From NCBI GenBank assembly GCA_025618425.1, contig CM046838.1, positions 42,728,709 through 42,792,708 of the forward strand: a stretch of 64,000 nucleotides of DNA, in the 5' to 3' direction. Below the pieces are notes generated by a model that was given only the letters and a program-made list of their open reading frames with translations, had not been told where the DNA came from and did no database searches. This stretch comes from Heliocidaris tuberculata (taxonomy: Eukaryota > Echinodermata > Echinoidea > Camarodonta > Echinometridae). Both the position numbers and the translations under genes were made by a program. Shown here in pieces: positions 43,702 to 55,140 of this stretch (position 1 is the first letter of the stretch; each line of letters begins with the position of its first letter).

Positions 43702-43896
43702 ATATAACACGATAAAAACTACTTTCGAAAAATCAACTGAAGGCAATTTCAATAGCCCTGTCTATCCCCTTTAGAAATGTGCGAACATTACAATGGCGTA
43801 TTACGCAATCCGAACCTGATTTCTATGGGCAGTACTATAGGCCTTTGAAATTGCCCTTGAGTTTATTTTTCAAAAGTAGTTTTTATCGTGTTATAT
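43702..43896. mobile_element. Palindromic MITE (195 bp)
   Basis: ATATAACACGATAAAAACTA and its reverse complement at the ends; arms continue for about 50 bp through GGCAATTTCA / TGAAATTGCC. Confidence 0.75.
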
Positions 43897-43899
43897 ATA

Positions 43900-44891
43900 A
43901 GAATTGGAGAAAATAAATGTAACCAGTATACACGATATACTTAGGTATATCAATCTCAAATATCAGAATAGCGGCATCAACACACACATATATATATATT
44001 ACATATAAACTAGCTGATAAAGTAGATGACAAAACATAAACAATGTAATTTTTGCTCCTACCACAATTATGATTATATATAAAAACTTCGGAGCAAATAA
44101 ATGTAACTAGTATAAACAATATATTAAGTATCAATTTCCTCAAATACCAGTCGTGTATATTATTGGTAAAGAAGCTCATGAATAATATAGGTCAACGCGT
44201 AAATAAAAGTTTGGAAAAAACACATATTTGAAACACTTTAAAACATTTTTTTTTAATGACACTGTTTATCATAAAGAACTGGAAACAACCCCGCTTTTCT
44301 TTTAATGCGGGTAAAGATAAATGCACATCACTAACTCTGAGTCTGTATTTAGATGTTTGAGTGATCAATTGCGTGTAATTTTAACTAGGTATACTTCCTT
44401 TATACAGCTTTAGACATTAAATTGGCAATGTGTTTACAAAACCAAATTTCTAATTTATCAAATTTAAGTGAATCATATAGATCGATTGGCTAGAATACAT
44501 ATAACCAACACATAATACAACACGAAGTGATCTATTTTGTAATATCTTTAATGTCTGCATGTTGGTTTAGTCTTGCCAGTGTTGCACCAAACAAGAAAAC
44601 ACTGAATAAGAAAAATATGTTTTTATATTCCCTCTATAAAATAATAAAGGCTAATCCACTAAAATAGATGGCCTTACTCCTTTTAACAAATAAAATTTAT
44701 TCAGTGTTTTCTTTTTAAAATGTTATTTGATTATTATTAAATATTTACTAGTTTGAACTTTTTTATTTTGCTTCCACCAATCAGATATATACAGAAACAC
44801 ATTATGAGTATATATGGAGCTTTTTTATAGTCACAGTTCATAGGAAATGTAGTAAATGAATGATTTAAAAATGAATGTTTATCTTCTCATG
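43900..44891. other. 3' flank of the galactosyltransferase gene
   Basis: AT-rich sequence with a short TA repeat. A minus-strand AATAAA lies at 44701-44696, about 190 nt past the stop, and is a plausible poly(A) signal. The hydrophobic frame at 43883-44179 is AT-rich noise. Confidence 0.4.
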
Positions 44892-46043
44892 CTAGACATG
44901 GCATAAGTTCCACATCCATCTCATTTCGTCTGCGCTCAAGTTCGATACAAAAGTATAACTCTTCGCCTTTTTGTCTCGTTCGTAATCGTCATATGTCGTG
45001 GAGATCCTGAATAATAGAAATCGATCAAATCCCTGAACATGGGCTCCAGCCTTCTCCAAGCACATCCCTACAAAGGCATCCTCCCACTTGAACAGGGGTG
45101 TGGTCAATGCGGCATTATAGGCTTGCTCCACGATGTCCAAGGACAAGAGATAGGCCGGTCCATCCATGTAAGGTGGGAAGGTCGGAGAAGAGTAGTACTT
45201 TTCGGATAAGTAGAACTTGCTGCTTTTTTTCCTCACTGTTTTTGTCCCAATCAAGGCCTTGCCAGCGGTGTAGTTCGACAACGGTGCGTTCCTGCGGAGG
45301 ACGGTCTTTAGAAAACGCCTTTGGTTCATCATGGTGTCGTCATCAATCTTCATGGCATAACGAGCATGGCCGCAGTGGTTGGTCACCCACTTCAGCCCCA
45401 TCACTGTCTTACGTGTCAGGTTCATGTAGCTATCAACAAAATCTTCCTGGATGATATCCCCATGAAGACTGGCTTCTGAATTAATGCGACGCTGCAGAGT
45501 GGCATTGGAAGTTGCACCAAGGAGGAAAACTGTCCGCATCACTTTGTATTTACCCAAATAGCGCCAGTCACTTGCGTTGCCGTAAGTAGCGCGAATCGCC
45601 TCCCGTCTCTCAAAGTTTTTAGGTGCTGTTAGGGCAAAGAAAAGTATAATGATGTCCAACTTATTTCCATTTTCACTAAAACACGTGTAGTTGGGGTTAT
45701 GGATATAATTGTAGTCATGGGCCTCGATCGGTTCCTTCAAATAACCAGGTTTGACTTCAACCTGTTTTCTGTTCTCCTCTAATCCGACCGTGCCACGTTC
45801 GTTCTCCTGCCTCAAATCAATGTCGCCTGCGTTCTCAGATGTCACGTGATCATTCAGTAAAATTTCAGATGGGGAACTGTATTCGAATTGAATTTTGCTC
45901 AGGATTGTTATAAGGTCCCGCTCAGTACGCTTCTCCATCTGACAAAGATGGCCAAACTGTGACAGGGAATAGACAAGAAGTGCCCCACTCATAAACCCCA
46001 AGGTGAAGAGCCTGAACTGTGAACGCGACGATATCCATCCCAT
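44892..46043 (-). CDS. B3GALT-like: Beta-1,3-galactosyltransferase-like type II membrane enzyme
   Basis: Complete single-exon frame, 383 residues, the usual size for the GT31 beta-1,3-galactosyl/N-acetylglucosaminyltransferase family, which is often intronless. A short cytosolic N-terminus and one anchor at about 11-30 (LFTLGFMSGALLVYSL) give type II Golgi topology. Family motifs in order: RREAIRATYG (146-155), VFLLG (172-176), GDIIQEDFVDSYMNLTRK (195-212), the metal-binding DDD in KIDDDT (232-237), YMDGPAYLLS (292-301) and WEDAFVGMCLEKAG (320-333). The RxxIRxTW Trp is Tyr here and EDVxxG is EDAFVG, both mild changes. N-glycosylation sequons are at 118, 156, 180, 208, 257 and 368. It transfers a sugar, probably Gal from UDP-Gal, in beta-1,3 linkage; the exact acceptor cannot be told. 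The ATG is the one that yields the anchor. Confidence 0.92.
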   Translation of the reverse strand: MGWISSRSQFRLFTLGFMSGALLVYSLSQFGHLCQMEKRTERDLITILSKIQFEYSSPSEILLNDHVTSENAGDIDLRQENERGTVGLEENRKQVEVKPGYLKEPIEAHDYNYIHNPNYTCFSENGNKLDIIILFFALTAPKNFERREAIRATYGNASDWRYLGKYKVMRTVFLLGATSNATLQRRINSEASLHGDIIQEDFVDSYMNLTRKTVMGLKWVTNHCGHARYAMKIDDDTMMNQRRFLKTVLRRNAPLSNYTAGKALIGTKTVRKKSSKFYLSEKYYSSPTFPPYMDGPAYLLSLDIVEQAYNAALTTPLFKWEDAFVGMCLEKAGAHVQGFDRFLLFRISTTYDDYERDKKAKSYTFVSNLSADEMRWMWNLCHV

Positions 46044-46243
46044 GATGGAAATGTGATTTCAAAAATCCGCAGTAAAAGTGACTGTCAAAATCCGAACAAA
46101 AAGTACTATAAATTTCTACTAAAGATTGAAGTTACTTCACACGAAAAAGTGCTAGTATATTATATACCGATAAGTTTTGTAGCGTTCATTCACAGTGATC
46201 TTGGTCTGGTCCAAACTGCTAAAAAGAAATATGGAGCCTTTTC

Positions 46244-46324
46244 TTAACCCATAGACTACGGGAACTGGGTGGCTCCTGTATTAAGCCTATGACAAATTAA
46301 AGAATTCAGTAGTCAACGGGTTAA
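46244..46324. mobile_element. TTAACCC mini-element, copy 3 (81 bp)
   Basis: TTAACCCATAGACTACGGGA ... TCAGTAGTCAACGGGTTAA. Complete at both ends and inverted relative to copy 1. It lies 200 bp upstream of the galactosyltransferase start codon. Confidence 0.75.
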
Positions 46325-46329
46325 CACTT

Positions 46330-47335
46330 CCTCGATCAGTTACGAAATACGAGAGAAGAACATTCATCGAAACATGGTCAAGAAAGCAAAGATTGGAAAA
46401 GCATCATGATGCTCGCTGAAGCTCGAAACATAACTCTCCTGTAACAGACCTAGAACGAAGAAGATCGGAGACCTCAGAATCTTCTTTGCTACATGGCTAC
46501 CGTATTGTATTTGAACAACATTGTTACGTCTTACATGTGTATAGAAGAGTATATTTGCGCAGCTCTTAGTCATTCTGTAGGCTATATGTTGGAATTGGGA
46601 TTTGCCATTGTTTCGTATGCAGATGACATTTGCAAATTTGCACACAGGTGCCGCTGAAAGGTTTGCTACCAAAAATAATAGTTCCTTGATTTGATAGTTT
46701 ATTTCAATGGTTATTTCGAGGAAGAAATATTATTTTGACATTTAAAGTTTGTTCCAATGAGAAGACAAGGTTTTTTTTTTTTTTAAATAAATGTTTAGCA
46801 CATTTCTTTTTAATCAGGTTAATTCAGATGGTTTCTTGTAGTAGAGCCAGGAGCGGAGGTATATTCCATAGGGACAGTGCATGGTACACGCATGTTAGTA
46901 CCTGCCTGACCTAGCAGCGTACGTAGCATGCACACACAGGAACCCGTTACTTTGCAGGCACAAACCCTGCTCAGTCGAAACGCGTAAGAGAGTGTCTATA
47001 TACTGTTATCATGGGCTGCTCCTGACACAACCAGTAGGAACCTGGGTTAGGCTTCTCTTAAGACACGATGATTTTCTAGTAAAATGTCAAATTAGGGTCT
47101 GTGCTTGCAGACTAACAACCCATTGACTTCTTGATATATTTCATTCTGCGTCACTTTAACGGGTAACATGCACACGTTACTATCATTAAGCAACACGATT
47201 TCATGTCATTTTTAAAAACCAGAACACTATATAATACGCACTGGAGTACAATAATTATTCTCTGTTTTGATATTTGTTATCATATCCTCCTATTGAAATT
47301 TTCATTAACAGGTAACAAATTTTACAAATTGATCC
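46330..47335. other. Upstream flank of the galactosyltransferase gene
   Basis: Unique-looking sequence. No clear TATA or CCAAT box at a useful distance from 46043, and no gene. Confidence 0.35.
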
Positions 47336-47342
47336 ATTTTTT

Positions 47343-47543
47343 TTCTTCAGGGTCGATAATTTAACACCAAAGACAGAATATCGGGCCGGGTCAGTTCAGT
47401 TATTGTCTTGACTTCATTATCTCGAATGAACCAAATTAAGAGGAAAGAAACAGTTCTTTTAAATTGGAATTCGATCAAGTGAACAGGTGTAAACTCGCTC
47501 TAAATTAATTAACCGGGTTGGATGGGTGTAAATTCACCTGCTT
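47343..47543. repeat. Dispersed repeat R1, copy A
   Basis: Matches the reverse complement of 61080-61268 (shared TTGTCTTGACTTCATTATCT, GTTCACTTGATC-type and GTCGATAATTTAACACC blocks). Confidence 0.7.
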
Positions 47544-47832
47544 TGCCGTCAAATATTGCACAGAAACATATTCCATCATTATAGGTAAATCAACTGTTTT
47601 TATCAAAAACTATATATGCTTCAAATATTATATGTGCGGATTATTACAAAAAGGGTGAATCAGTGTGATATATTAGTGGAATCAGTGAATCAGTTGGTGG
47701 CGTATCCGCGATTATTTGCCCCTAGGAGGGAACAAGTGTGTGCCCAAAAATTATGACAAACAAAGAAAAAACAATAACAACAACAACAAACAAAAAACAG
47801 CAACAACAAAACAAACCGGAAAGCTCATAACC

Positions 47833-47964
47833 TTAAAGGAGAATGAAACCCTGGGAAAAATCAATTTCAATGAAAAGAGAGGATATATAGAGAGATGAAT
47901 TTTTTTTAAAGTTCCATCAAAATCATTAATAATGATTTTTCCTCAGGGTTTCATTCTCCTTTAA
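47833..47964. mobile_element. Internally deleted TTAA-target element (132 bp)
   Basis: Same ends as the 586-bp fold-back at 8553 (TTAAAGGAGAATGAAACC), with AAGAGAGGATATA and AAGTTCCATCAAAATC retained. The centre is lost. Confidence 0.8.
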
Positions 47965-47972
47965 AGATCGAT

Positions 47973-48136
47973 CAGGGCCCCGTTGCATAAAACTTACCAT
48001 TAATGTTAACTCTGCTATCAGAGGTAACTATACCATGGTGACATCATTCAACAGCCAATAAAAATCAAGGTTTCCATGGGACTTACCATGATGGCAAAGT
48101 TACCGTTAATGATAAGTTTTATGCAATGGGGCCCTG
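47973..48136. mobile_element. GGGCCCCGTTGCATAAAACT palindromic MITE, copy 1 (164 bp)
   Basis: Ends CAGGGCCCCGTTGCATAAAA and TTTTATGCAATGGGGCCCTG; central AACAGCCAATAAAAATCAAG. A second copy lies at 62735-62897. It starts 9 bp after the TTAA element ends. Confidence 0.85.
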
Positions 48137-48139
48137 GAT

Positions 48140-49000
48140 TTGTGAGTAATATCAGTGCTTTGCAGAGCAAACCTTGAAATTATCTGTTTTGTCATTTGTT
48201 AAATTTTTATTCCTTGTAATTTGCAAGATGCAATTTGTCACTTTGATGCTACCATGAAGCCTTGTTAATTTATGCCGATTCTTCTACTGAATTACGCATT
48301 TTGCAGATGCCACGTTTCTTTCGTTTGACATGTTTGAGAAAGACGATAGGGAGACGAAAGTCTCTTATTTTGTTTGAAGTTGGCCAGGAAATGCCGCCAA
48401 AGAAGTGAGTTTAATGATTAAAATCTTTATCTTTTAGCACCTGTAACAAATATCAAACAAATAACAATCAGCTTTATACAGGGTGTCTTGTGTGTAAGAA
48501 TTAATGCAGGACCAAAAGAATAAACGCCAAAAAAAAAGAAGTGATTTTCAAGTCTCAACCAAAAAAACGACTTCCTTTCTAGCTTTGGGCTTCCCCTGTA
48601 CAACATTTATACAAGTATCTGGGCTATGTGACTGCCATCTATATTACCATCCATGTGTTAATTACACAAATCCCTTGCAAGCTGATCTGTTATGCCTTGT
48701 CATATAGGTAAAGATGGACAATGGTTTTTTTTTTTTTTTTTACATAATCCTGACAATATCATTTGACTACTTTTGAGAAAGCAATACGATTTTCACAATT
48801 TAATAACTTATCATTAAAATAATTATTTGGAACCAAATTGCACCCTAAGAAAATTACAATAATCAAGATTGACTTGAATTGAACAAGAAGCTTTTGGAAT
48901 GTAAGAAAACTTTTTTGATTTTTAAACATCCAGAGCATTTTGGGGCAGCAAATAAAGCTTGGTCAAAGGGCACATTGGTGGGGTTTTTTGCAGGGGGGGG
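48140..49000. other. Unassigned stretch
   Basis: No recognised repeat ends. A T tract near 48725. The ORF at 48504-48707 has no domain. Confidence 0.35.
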
Positions 49001-49009
49001 GGGGAGGTG

Positions 49010-49420
49010 TTGACCCCTTCCCACGGACATTTTTGTCAGTTTGCATAATTTTTTTTGTAATGTACAGCCCTATTCTTTCCTTCTGACAAACTTTGGTCCA
49101 TAGGAAAATTTGCCACAATTTTAAGGGCCGTCTGACAACCCATCCCGTCGGAAAATTATGTCAGTTTTTGTGGTTGGCAATTTATATTCATACAACTTCC
49201 TTCTGACATAAAGTTTTGTGCATATGTTAGTTGGGTTGAAATAGACCTGACTTGGTGGCCCTTTACGGGGACCCTGGGGGCCGAATCCAGTAGCTACGTT
49301 TAGGCTGACGAGGCTGACAAGCTTTTTGTTAATGGTGGAGGGTCTATGTAACTTTAAGGGGTCAAATAAGATATGTAAAGTGGGGTGACTGTTTCTGGAC
49401 AGGCTCCCAGACTATGATGT
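49010..49420. repeat. Dispersed repeat R2, copy A
   Basis: Matches the reverse complement of 61405-61660: TTGGGTTGAAATAGACC-type, GGCTGACAAGCTTTTTGT-type and AACTTTAAGGGGTCAAAT-type blocks in reverse order. Confidence 0.65.
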
Positions 49421-49959
49421 CCTGATGAAAATTGTTCTTCATCATTCATTTATTTACCTTTTCAGCAGCAATTTTTTTCGGAGAATGGGAAGATGGAAGG
49501 GATTGGTATACCTACGTATTTTGTTGTCCTTTCAATTTGGTTGTTTCATGTCATATATTTCACTCCTCATAAATCTCAAATATTCTTCCTTGAAGAATAA
49601 TATACCTATCGCCGAGTTTCAGATTAATGGTCAGAGTATGATGTTGGTGAGAAGTAGGGGCCTTCACATATTGTGAATACAGTCACCTTCACCAGTGTCT
49701 TAATGTATGTATATGTACGCAATCGTTCAGCTAGAACTTGCAGTGTCGGGGTAGGTGGACTGGTGTCAACGGGCCGTCGCATGTGTGAGCGACACCATAG
49801 AACGCAGTTTATGTTGCCATGGTTATTGTCATAATGTCACATGTCCGTAGATTGATACGTCACAGAATTATTGTTCCATTACCTGAAGGAGTCGAGGTTT
49901 TGATTTTCTGCCCCGCAGTCATGTCATGTAGGTGGTCCTCGAGTTGGTTTAATTCTTCA

Positions 49960-49962
49960 GAT

Positions 49963-50007
<45 letters not shown>

Positions 50008-50165
50008 GGATGAAAATCAAGAGTTAAAACTGAGAGCAAAAAGGGAGGGAGACAACGAGAGAAAGAAAGGGGGAGAGAGAAAAAAACTCGAGAATGAAAG
50101 GGAGAGGAATGGAGAGATAGGGAGAGAGAGTGAGAGAAAGAGAGAGAAAGAGAGAGAAAGAGATA
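49960..50165 (+). repeat. GA microsatellite
   Basis: A pure AG block at 49966-50005 followed by looser GA/GGGA repeats to 50165. Confidence 0.9.
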
Positions 50166-50519
50166 AAATGGCAGTGCAAAATTTGAAGAGGGAAGTGAAT
50201 GACCTGATTCACCTCATCGCTGCAAAATACTCTGTAATTGTTTTCATTCTGGCGCCTTCAAGAAGTTCAATGTAGACTTACAATCCAGACACTTACAGTA
50301 CATCAAATTACTGCAACAACGCATTGGTGCAAAATAAATGTGGACATGTTGATTGTAACAACTGGACTGAAAAGGCTAATCCGCAATCATGGCAATACCA
50401 TTCAACTTTTTATTCAATGAGATGGGATGCAGAAATGGAGGGGGCTTGTAACCATGGTAACACGTCTGATTTCCGATTTTAAGCTGTAAAAAATGTGGAA
50501 AGAGAGGGTACTCCAAATA

Positions 50520-50725
50520 AATAGCGAAAGCAGGGGGGGGGGGGGGTATGAGGGGCGCGTGCCCCTAATAAAACTCAGTATGCCATACTTCAAGTACACA
50601 AAATTATTCCCCCGAACTAGATAGTGTGCGTGTGTGTGTGTTTCTTAGTTTGTTTCTTGTTTGCTCGGCAGAGTTTTTGTCGGGTTGTGCCCCTCCTCCC
50701 TCACAAAATCCTGGATTCGCCCCTG
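50520..50725. mobile_element. hAT-like element with G tract, right end clear
   Basis: Right end CCTGGATTCGCCCCTG at 50710-50725; left probably near CAGGGGGGG at 50531. Flanking 8-mers do not match, so the left boundary is uncertain. Confidence 0.45.
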
Positions 50726-50729
50726 CCTA

Positions 50730-51840
50730 AAACTTTTCCATGAAAGTTAAAACGTATTGTGTAAAACTAATTCTGTTTTTTCGATGGAACCAATGTTTAC
50801 TCAGTGCAATGCTGAAGGGAAACCACCCAGCATGTTGGCAGAGACAAATTTGTAACAATAATTACAACAGCAGTGTCTTCACTCTTCGAAAGACAAAAAA
50901 TACGTCAAAGAATAAGCCCTTCTAAAGTTTCGGTTACCACGGTTACTTGAAGTGGATATTTTCTTTGAGATGAACTAATTGCTTTGCATTCTCCCAGGAC
51001 TTCATTAAAATCGAACTGAGTTTCGAACCCTAAAGGTTACTTTTGATTGTTACTTTGAGTGCAGAAATTATGAAAACAGGGCCAAAATTATGAAAGGGGT
51101 CAAAATATATACAGTTGTGAATCTAGCATTATCTGGCTTGTGGGTACCAGTCTGAAAATTTTGTGACAACCAAAAGGTTATCAAATTTTGAGAACCTTTT
51201 TTGTTCTAAATTTGCCACCGATGGCACAAAGGGGGGGGGGGGGGGGGGGACACTGAGGCAATATTATTCAAATTGAAATTTATTGAAAACAAAACAAAAC
51301 AAAACATGATAGCATTTGCATAGAAAGACAACCTTGACAACACATAGGAAAATTATATCAGAACCGATTGGCATGTGGGATGTGTTGCTATCCTTAGAAA
51401 CAAAATAAAACACAAAAAATAACGGAATGATGAATAGAAACAAATCCTCAGTGAAACAAAGGTAAATTACATTTTTTTAAAACTGTATGTATCGTGTGTT
51501 ACTTAGTCACCTGAAAGAAATTTTGTTATCATTTAAAACAAACAGACAAAGAAAAACCGATAACAACAAAAAGCAGCATGTTGAATACAAACAAAGCCTC
51601 AACGAAACAAAGGCAAATTACATCAAAACAATATTGTATCGGGTTTCACTCGACATAAAGTAATGTTGCTAAGAAGAATAGAGCGGGTGTAACAGCGATA
51701 TCAACCACAGAATATATGCGAAGCATATTAAATAAAAACAAAACCTCATCAAAACATATACGAGCAAGTTATATAAAAATACTAAGGCACTGTACATATC
51801 AAATGACACTCGAGGTAACAGGGTTACAAAGTTATGGAAA
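50730..51840. other. Unassigned stretch
   Basis: A G tract at 51231-51249 followed by a TTATTGAAAACAAAACAAAA stretch that looks like a reversed LINE tail. Two related segments (about 51400-51470 and 51530-51640) share CAAAGGTAAATTACAT-type sequence, so this is repeat-derived. Confidence 0.35.
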
Positions 51841-51849
51841 GGACCATAA

Positions 51850-52225
51850 TTATTATAATGATGATGATTATTATCATTATTATCATCATTATTATTATTG
51901 TTATTATTATTCTTATTATTATTATTCTTATTATTATTATTATTATTATAATTATTATTGTTATTATCACTATTATTATTATTATAATTAATATTATCAT
52001 TATTATTATTATTATTATTATTGTTATTGTTATTATTATTATCATTATTATTATTGTTATTATTATTATTATTATTATCATTATTATTAATATTATTATT
52101 ATTATTGTTATTATTATTATCATTATTATTATCATTATTATTATTATTATCATTATTATTATTATTATTATCATCATCATCATCATCATCATTATTATTA
52201 TCATCATCATCATCATTATTGTCTA
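51850..52225. repeat. ATT/ATC trinucleotide array
   Basis: About 370 bp of imperfect ATT with ATC and GTT variants. Five overlapping long frames on both strands (poly-Ile, poly-Asn, poly-Leu) are repeat translations. Confidence 0.95.
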
Positions 52226-52319
52226 TTTTTTTTTTCAATCTTTCTATGAACATATTGCTAAGTCCAATTACACAAAGTATACTTACATCCATATCGTTAC
52301 TACCTAATATTAAATGAAT

Positions 52320-52930
52320 TTCTTTTCATCAGTCATGCTTCAAAAATCCGGGAACACACTCTTTAACTGATTGAATAGTTCAGTTCTTAGTGCTTGGAGG
52401 GAATTGCAGGCGATTACGAAACGATATTCGTCCTCTACTGAGGTCTTACATAAGGGGCATATTCTATCGCTAATAGGGATTTTTTTTTTTTAATCTACCT
52501 TGTTCTGTCATAAGTTTACTGCTGCTTATTCTTAGTTTTGCAAAGTTTATATTGTGTGTTTTTTAGGCGTCTAGAAAGAGGAAGTGTTTAATCTTATAGT
52601 TATTTTTCAGTTTTTTATAAGTTCTCAATTTAATACCAATTTCTAGCGAGACTCTCTTTCCAAGATATTATATACCGTTCATTTAATTTATTTGGTATTG
52701 CATAATAAAAAATGCTCTCTTTGAGAAAGTGCCTTGATTTTCCCCCACACATGGAAGAAACCAATTTGTCGTAGTAACATTTTCATATTATTTCCTTAAA
52801 CCCGTTATTGGTATATTGTGAAGCAGCATATGCGCTTTACTCTTTTCTTTTGTGGTAATAATATGATGCCATCCTACGCTTCGTTTTAGAGCTGATATAT
52901 ATATATATATATATACATAACGAGTAGCGG
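52320..52930 (-). pseudogene. Decayed LINE C-terminal region (second clade)
   Basis: On the minus strand, in order and across frameshifts: VWGKSRHF/WENQGTFS-type sequence near 52770, LNERYIISWKESLARNWY near 52690, FAKLRISSSKLMTEQGR near 52540, and RICPLCKTSVEDEYRFVIAC near 52460. This pattern (KxRxSxHxLxxExGR then CxxCxxxxEDExHF) belongs to C-terminal domains of LINE polyproteins common in molluscs, corals and echinoderms. It differs from the L1/Tx1-type copies in this window. Confidence 0.65.
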
Positions 52931-53109
52931 CAGAAGCACTTTTAATTGTAAGTTACCTTAGTTATCAGTGCGATAGCCTTAAAATTAACAGGAGGTACAT
53001 ATAAAGATTCATATTGCGATTCGTCATTACCATCAAAATTATGTACCACGTCCATTATTAATTCCGATAAGTCAGTAACATAGGCATATGAGGTGGGGGG
53101 GGGGGGAGG

Positions 53110-54040
53110 GGCTGAAAATTCTAAGATACCAATCGCCATCTTATAATCTGGCAGCGAGGTGGTCTTCCTTTCTTTCATATCTTTTAAAAAATGTATTGTT
53201 AGGCCAAATAAAATTGATTCTTAGTTTCCTGTCCCCTCCTTATTTTTACCCTTTTTTAGCCAGTCTCCATTTTTGTGTTATTTGATATTTTTTTGTTTCT
53301 AAATGAAGTAATTAAGAATCCGAGGACATTCAGGCAATGATGTAACAAAAATCATCAATATAATGCAATTTCACCATGGTGTGAGCCTCTGTATTGCATG
53401 TACAGTACAAATTAAATGAAAATAAGAAAATTTGTATGAAACTCGACCCAAGTAGCATTTGTATGCCAGATCTAGATCTACATAAACAAATCAAATATTA
53501 AATAACACGGAAGCCCCTCATCCTTATTTTTGAAAAATCCGGGCGAAAAACTAGGAATCAGTTTTACTTGGCTTTACCTTATACATGTTATAAGAGAGAG
53601 CCGAAATATTTTGCAAGCTCTCTTAGAAACAAGAAATTTGATATATTCGCGCAAGAGACATCAGACTTGAACAGCCTCTCCCCGGAAGAAATTGGGATGG
53701 TACGCCGTCCGACACCTCATATGAGGAAGGCCTATATTCAGTCCACCTCTCTTCCCCCATCTCACTTCCTCTGACATTCCACCATCGTCCTTATTGGAAG
53801 AGGGGGGGGGGGGGGGGGGATAGAACTAGGGTGTAATCACTGAACCCGACACGAGATTCGCTTAAACATTATCAAATTAACCCGTTTCATTCATATTGGA
53901 TCTAACGGCGATGTGATAATTGTACCGCCATCGTACAAAGAGCTACGTAATAATGATAAGATTGTCACCCAGCGATTTCCCATCATGCACTAACCTATCA
54001 AAGATGTTTATAGGAATCTAGTCTAAGATTCGGTTTTCTT
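53110..54040. other. Unassigned stretch
   Basis: G tracts at 53095 and 53802. The ORF at 53568-53774 (plus, 68 codons) has normal-looking composition but no domain and no splice context that I can defend. Confidence 0.3.
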
Positions 54041-54044
54041 CTAC

Positions 54045-54302
54045 TTTTTTTTCTTCTCCTCCTTCTTCTTCTTCTTCTCCTCCCCCTTCCCCTCCTCCTC
54101 CTCCCCCTCCTCCTTCTCCCCCTCCTCCTCCTTATCCTTCTCCTCCTTCTTCTCCTTCTTCTTCTTCTTCTCCTCCCCCTTCCCCTCCTCCTCCTCCCCC
54201 TCCTCCTTCTCCCCCTCCTCCTCCTTATCCTTCTCCTCCTTCTTCTCCTTCTTCTTCTTCTTCTCCTCCCCTCCTCCCCCTCCTCCTCCTCCTCCTTCTT
54301 CT
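54045..54302 (-). repeat. CTT/CCT homopyrimidine minisatellite with a 93-bp higher-order unit
   Basis: About 255 bp almost entirely C/T on the plus strand. A 93-bp unit is present twice nearly exactly. The Lys/Glu-rich minus frame is a repeat translation. Long homopurine-homopyrimidine mirror tracts can form triplex DNA. Confidence 0.9.
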
Positions 54303-54727
54303 TGTTTCACAACTCTCTGTGGAGTGGACTTGGCTCATCAGAAATTTTATGTGAGTGATTAATTAATGTTAACAAAGATTGTATCAATGGAAAAATTGAT
54401 CTCTTTGCAGATATCAAAATTGCCGGTCATGTTGAAAAAAAAAAATCATAAGCTAAAGCAGTTGTTTCCGTATTCTGAGTTGACCCATCCACAAACCCGT
54501 CAACTGAGTCCATGAACCATTATATAAGAAGGTATTCGGAGTGGGAAAATATATCATGGTGTCTTTTGTTATTTTTTGTAGTCATGTGTATTATTTATAT
54601 TATTAGGGAGACCTGTAGTATTAGAGCCTACAATGCAATACATGACGTCAATTTCAAGGAATTTTATTCTACGGAATATAGGTCTACAACCCCTTCTTTC
54701 CCCACATTCTAAATATGGATCTGTTAC

Positions 54728-55140
54728 ACGCCGTTTTTCCGAAGGTTCATAATTAATCTGAAGGTTCGTTACTCCTATAAGATTCGTATTTCCGAAGGTT
54801 CGTAATTCCTAAACTGAAATAATCTTGATTCCAAAAATAAAATAGGGTTCGTAATTCCGAAAATGGAATAGGGTTCATCATTCCGAAAAAGAAAAAGAAC
54901 CCTATATCATTTTTCGAAATTACGAACCCTCGGAATAATGAACCATTTTTTCACTTTCGGAATAACGAACCCTATTTCATTTTCGGAATCACGAACCCCA
55001 TTTCATTTTCGGAATAATGAACCTTCGGATAAACGAACCTTCAGAATAACGACCCTTCAGACTAATGAACCTTCGGAGTAATGCAACAAATGTTCGGAAT
55101 TATGAACCTTCAGAATTACTAACCTTCGGAAAAACGTGTA
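54728..55140. mobile_element. TTCCGAAGG palindromic repeat element, copy 2 (~410 bp)
   Basis: Outer ends CGTTTTTCCGAAGGTTC and GAACCTTCGG...GGAAAAACG are inverted. The left half repeats TTCCGAAGGTTCGTAA-type units, the right half their complement GAACCTTCGGAATAA, with AACCCTATTTCATTTTCGGA units between. A third, weaker fragment is near 61996-62165. Confidence 0.75.

Noticed and set aside
43883..44179. 98-codon hydrophobic minus frame resembling a membrane protein
   Set aside because: AT-rich sequence gives Ile/Phe/Tyr-rich translation; starts within a MITE arm and has no conserved motif.
45098..45454. 118-codon plus frame with Arg/Cys/Ser
   Set aside because: Antisense shadow of the galactosyltransferase gene.
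51669..52317. Overlapping frames rich in Asn, Ile and Leu
   Set aside because: All come from the ATT trinucleotide array; both strands are equally open.
53568..53774. 68-codon plus frame with balanced composition
   Set aside because: No domain, no splice context and no neighbouring exon; could be chance.
54041..54310. Lys/Glu-rich 89-codon frame with a 31-residue repeat
   Set aside because: Product of the 93-bp homopyrimidine minisatellite; no flanking coding context.
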